Below, piece after piece: positions 61,676 through 64,000 of a stretch of DNA of 64,000 nt. The notes under the pieces are model-generated. The model made no database searches. It saw only the letters and a program-made list of their open reading frames with translations, and was not told where the DNA came from. The stretch spans positions 1-64,000 of the forward strand of contig CAIUHP010000025.1 of the NCBI GenBank assembly GCA_903899015.1. The letters are read 5' to 3'. The position numbers and the translations under genes are program-made. Numbering within the stretch: position 1 is the stretch's first letter; each line of letters opens with the position of its first letter. This DNA is from an uncultured Armatimonadota bacterium. Lineage in GTDB: Bacteria; Armatimonadota; Fimbriimonadia; Fimbriimonadales; Fimbriimonadaceae.

Positions 61676-62701
61676 TTAAGGTTTCTGTAAACCGATCGTT
61701 GGATCAGTCGGTTCGAGTGTTGCAAGGGGATGGCGCTCAGGTGTTTCGGTTCGACCAAACGAAGTCCAAAAGATGGCCCATACGACGATGCTTACGCACG
61801 CGACCGCCGCCTTTAGCCATTGGGGAACTGCCGGTTGAAAGCTGAAGAACCCTTCAATGGGAGCGGCGATGAACATCAGCACTACGGAAGTCGAAAGGAG
61901 GACAATTGCATCCTTACCCACCGCCTTCAGAGCATCGGATCTCCTCCTACGCCCCGGGTTGATCAGTGCGTAGCCCAGCAATAATCCGCAGCCGCCGGAA
62001 ACGATGATGCCACTCAACTCAGGAACTCCGTGAGGGGCAATGGACGAAATCAAAAACGGTAGTTTTCCTACGACGGCCATCTCATGACCGAGAGCACCCA
62101 ATATCGCGCCGTTATTAAACAGGAAGTAGACGGAAACAACCCCAAAACTGCCCGCTCCCACTGCTCCCGTAATAATGGAAGTTCGCGGGTTATTCGATGC
62201 ATAGAACCCAGCCATCATTCCCGATTCGGTGCTCGATCGTTCGTCAAATTTCCCCGATCGCCAGCTATCAAAAAGCTTATCCATCTGAGGCGGAATGACC
62301 TTGTCCTTCGCATCCGGAACGCAAGCCAAAATCCCGGCAACGAAAAAGGCTGAACCAAAGAAGATCGCTGCACTCACGAAGATGAACCAACGATTTCGTC
62401 GAACGGTTTGAGCGCTAAGTTCGACCGCTTCTTGAAGCGTTTTTAAAAACGGCTTTCCGGGTGCGCGATAGAGAATCCCGTAAGCTCGACCAGAAAGATC
62501 ATTTAAGAAGGCGATGAGTGGGACGTTTGTCGACTTTGTACGCGCAATCGAGAGATCGGTGGAAGCGCGTCGATAAAGTTTGACGAGTTCACGAATCTCG
62601 GCTCCTGAAAGGTTTCTTAAGCCTGACTCGCCCTTATCACAAAGCGCAGTTAGGCGTTGCCAGTCTGATTCGCGACGGTCGACGAAACTCTGTTCATTCA
62701 T
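61676..62701 (-). CDS. SpoIIM/DUF95-family membrane protein
   Basis: 341 residues from the ATG at 62701 (MNEQSFVDRRESDWQRLTAL). N-terminal soluble helices with the family start, then about seven hydrophobic segments from 105 onward. The stage-II-sporulation-M pattern is SVYFLFNNGAILGALGHEMA followed by PHGVPELSGIIVSGGCG. The organism is not expected to sporulate; such proteins occur widely with RDD proteins. 47 bases upstream of the VIT gene on the same strand, so the three may form an envelope operon. Confidence 0.85.
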   Translation of the reverse strand: MNEQSFVDRRESDWQRLTALCDKGESGLRNLSGAEIRELVKLYRRASTDLSIARTKSTNVPLIAFLNDLSGRAYGILYRAPGKPFLKTLQEAVELSAQTVRRNRWFIFVSAAIFFGSAFFVAGILACVPDAKDKVIPPQMDKLFDSWRSGKFDERSSTESGMMAGFYASNNPRTSIITGAVGAGSFGVVSVYFLFNNGAILGALGHEMAVVGKLPFLISSIAPHGVPELSGIIVSGGCGLLLGYALINPGRRRRSDALKAVGKDAIVLLSTSVVLMFIAAPIEGFFSFQPAVPQWLKAAVACVSIVVWAIFWTSFGRTETPERHPLATLEPTDPTIGLQKP

Positions 62702-62746
62702 AACTATTTGAAATATTATAGAGTGGAACGGAACGTGAAGACCCAT

Positions 62747-63002
62747 AGGATCGTCAGAACGTTGATGGTTGATCGGAATTCGTGATGTTCCGGTAGACTA
62801 ATTTTCCAATTCGTAAAGATGACTGTAAAAAGTCCTCAACCGAAATGGAATGAAATCGTCTTAAAGAGCGTCTGTCGATTGTTGGCCAGATTGTGAGGAC
62901 TTGTGAACGCATGAGAAATCCATTAGTCGAGCCCCAGTTGCCAGCGCGACATCATCAACATCATTCCGTAATTGCCACTAGTGGTTTTCAAAGGCCCGTT
63001 GG
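62747..63002. other. Leader of the sigma-factor gene
   Basis: 256 bases without a firm gene. It holds a possible 31-codon frame starting at ATG 62911 (listed separately). No confident promoter was found. Several GATGAAATC-like repeats occur but no clean operator. Confidence 0.35.
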
Positions 63003-63006
63003 ATGA
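62911..63006 (+). CDS. Possible 31-residue peptide overlapping the sigma-factor start
   Basis: ATG 62911, with GAGGA eleven bases upstream, opens MRNPLVEPQLPARHHQHHSV followed by IATSGFQRPVG. Its TGA overlaps the sigma-factor ATG (ATGA). The sigma gene also has its own AAAGG eight bases upstream, so coupling would modulate rather than be required. Composition is His-rich and unlike a typical protein, so confidence is low. Confidence 0.3.
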   Translation: MRNPLVEPQLPARHHQHHSVIATSGFQRPVG

Positions 63007-63857
63007 GCTCAAACCCGCACTCGTCGGATCCCGAAGACGGCATACCTAGTTACCTAAGCCGTTTGACGCAGGCCCCTCTCCTTAAACCTGAGGAGGAGGT
63101 GGAATTAACACGCGCGGTTCAAGCCGGTGATAAGAACGCCAAGCAACGACTTATTGAGTCAAATATGCGCTTGGTTATCAACATCGCGAAGACCTACCGC
63201 AATCGTGCCATTCCGCTGGAAGACCTGATACAAGAGGGCGCAATTGGTCTGATGCAGGCGGCTGAGCGGTTTGACCCTGAAAAGGGATTTCGATTCTCCA
63301 CTTACGCCACTCACTGGATCCGGCAGGCAATCGGTCGCGCGATTGACAACAAGTCAAAAGCCATTCGCCTTCCAGCCCACGTTTCCCAATCGCTTAGACG
63401 AGTAGAAAAAGAGCGACTCAGGCTCGCCCGTGAGCTTGGATATGATCCCGGGCCCGAGCAGGTTGCAGCGGCAATGGGCATCAGCGCCAAGAAACTTCTG
63501 ACTCTACTTCAATCCTCGCAAGATCTCCTTTCCTTGGATATGGCGGTTGGAGATAGCGGAGGGATGACTCTCGGCGGAATGCTCAAAGACAACACCAACG
63601 CCGATCCCGAGACTTTGATGCTCAGTCAGGAGATGATTACTGAACTCCAACGCATCCTGCTGGAACTGAATGACCGAGAGCAGCGCGTGATGCGCCTGAG
63701 ATTTCGCCTTGACGGCAATGAAATGCCGCTCCAAGAAGATATTGCCAAAGAGATGAAGCTCTCTCGAGAACGAGTTCGACAAATCGAAGTTCAAGCGATC
63801 AAAAAACTGCGTGCACTTGCTCAGAGAAGACGCTTGAAAGATATGCTCAATAAGTAG
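63003..63857 (+). CDS. Sigma-70 family sigma factor (RpoD/SigA-like, short form)
   Basis: 284 residues. Region 1.2 SYLSRLTQAPLLKPEEEVEL; region 2 (NAKQRLIESNMRLVINIAKT, EDLIQEGAIGLMQAAERFDP, FSTYATHWIRQAIGRAIDNK binding the -10 box); region 3 (about 118-180); region 4 with helix-turn-helix LQEDIAKEMKLSRERVRQIE binding the -35 box. It lacks region 1.1 and the acidic insert of a full RpoD, so it is a group 2 (alternative, primary-like) factor, or the primary factor of a lineage with short sigma. It ends in RRRLKDMLNK. Confidence 0.92.
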   Translation: MSSNPHSSDPEDGIPSYLSRLTQAPLLKPEEEVELTRAVQAGDKNAKQRLIESNMRLVINIAKTYRNRAIPLEDLIQEGAIGLMQAAERFDPEKGFRFSTYATHWIRQAIGRAIDNKSKAIRLPAHVSQSLRRVEKERLRLARELGYDPGPEQVAAAMGISAKKLLTLLQSSQDLLSLDMAVGDSGGMTLGGMLKDNTNADPETLMLSQEMITELQRILLELNDREQRVMRLRFRLDGNEMPLQEDIAKEMKLSRERVRQIEVQAIKKLRALAQRRRLKDMLNK

Positions 63858-64000
63858 GATCGCAAACAACAGAGCTTGCTGGCGATCCATTCTCGAACTG
63901 CTTCGAGCGTCTCTCGTACTCCCTATCTTGGTGACCATTCCTGTTGCCTGCTAACGATCTCGCTAACCCCTTAAAGTTCGTCCGGTAATCTAAGCCATGA

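Noticed and set aside
63857-63888. GGATCGC/GCGATCC stem after the sigma factor as terminator
   Set aside because: Seven-base arms but an 18-base loop, overlap with the stop codon and no T-run; too weak to call.
1-64000. tRNA, rRNA or CRISPR array
   Set aside because: No cloverleaf with a GGTTCGAATCC-type arm, no rRNA-like stretch and no regularly spaced direct repeats were seen; tRNAscan and CRISPR detection would be decisive.

Overview
The window reads as chromosomal DNA of a Gram-negative-type bacterium, most likely a member of the Armatimonadota (Fimbriimonadia-like). This is an inference from gene content: an H-X9-DG-type prepilin beside LacI-controlled glycoside hydrolases, DUF3142, an alpha-E/ATP-grasp/transglutaminase set, FolE2, a Bacillus-type SdhA, and many small secreted lipoproteins. 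No rRNA, tRNA or CRISPR array was seen.

Layout. 1-4.6 kb is a mobile, decayed zone: the edge of an IS3-type orfA, a complete IS21-family element (797-3223) that cuts a host gene, a dispersed repeat with a REP-like hairpin, and two small unknown genes, one with an in-frame stop in its apparent N-terminus. 4.7-12.5 kb (minus) is one operon: LacI regulator, prepilin, lipoprotein, two tandem GH50-like secreted hydrolases and a cytoplasmic GH42 beta-galactosidase. Divergent from it (12.7-17.4 kb, plus) lie an SGNH esterase and a sugar ABC importer without its ATPase. Near-identical 18-bp palindromes in front of lacI (12489-12506) and of the importer (14263-14280) tie both halves into one galactan-type utilisation regulon.

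17.5-23.6 kb is housekeeping: holin-like protein, YvcK, Gmk and CoaBC on minus, MutS on plus. 23.6-26.2 kb holds a toxin-antitoxin pair in which both genes have lost one base, a broken stretch and an unknown membrane protein. 26.2-38.8 kb carries an APC permease, glycolate oxidase glcDEF, folE2, twin lipoproteins, a solitary sdhA with a strong terminator, an M13 peptidase and a CPA2 antiporter. 38.9-44.3 kb has a DUF3142 lipoprotein, a TPR protein and an MFS carrier. 44.3-49.3 kb has a HIT-like protein and a four-gene operon (circularly permuted ATP-grasp, alpha-E, transglutaminase, Tat-exported DUF1460 amidase-like) behind a good sigma70 promoter. 49.6-55.5 kb: BioY, DedA, a DUF559 remnant, DinB, an M29 aminopeptidase and a DinG-type helicase. 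55.5-64 kb: a promoter-plus-terminator unit ahead of dinG, a 42-codon ORF coupled to a CPBP membrane protease, a propeller protein that seems to start at ATT, a VIT-domain protein that has lost its vWA domain, a SpoIIM-like protein and a primary-type sigma factor.

The most promising leads are the LacI regulon with a prepilin embedded in it, the four-gene ATP-grasp operon, the small ORF/CPBP pair, the small-RNA-like unit upstream of dinG, and the ATT start. All functions are read from remembered family motifs; no database search was run.
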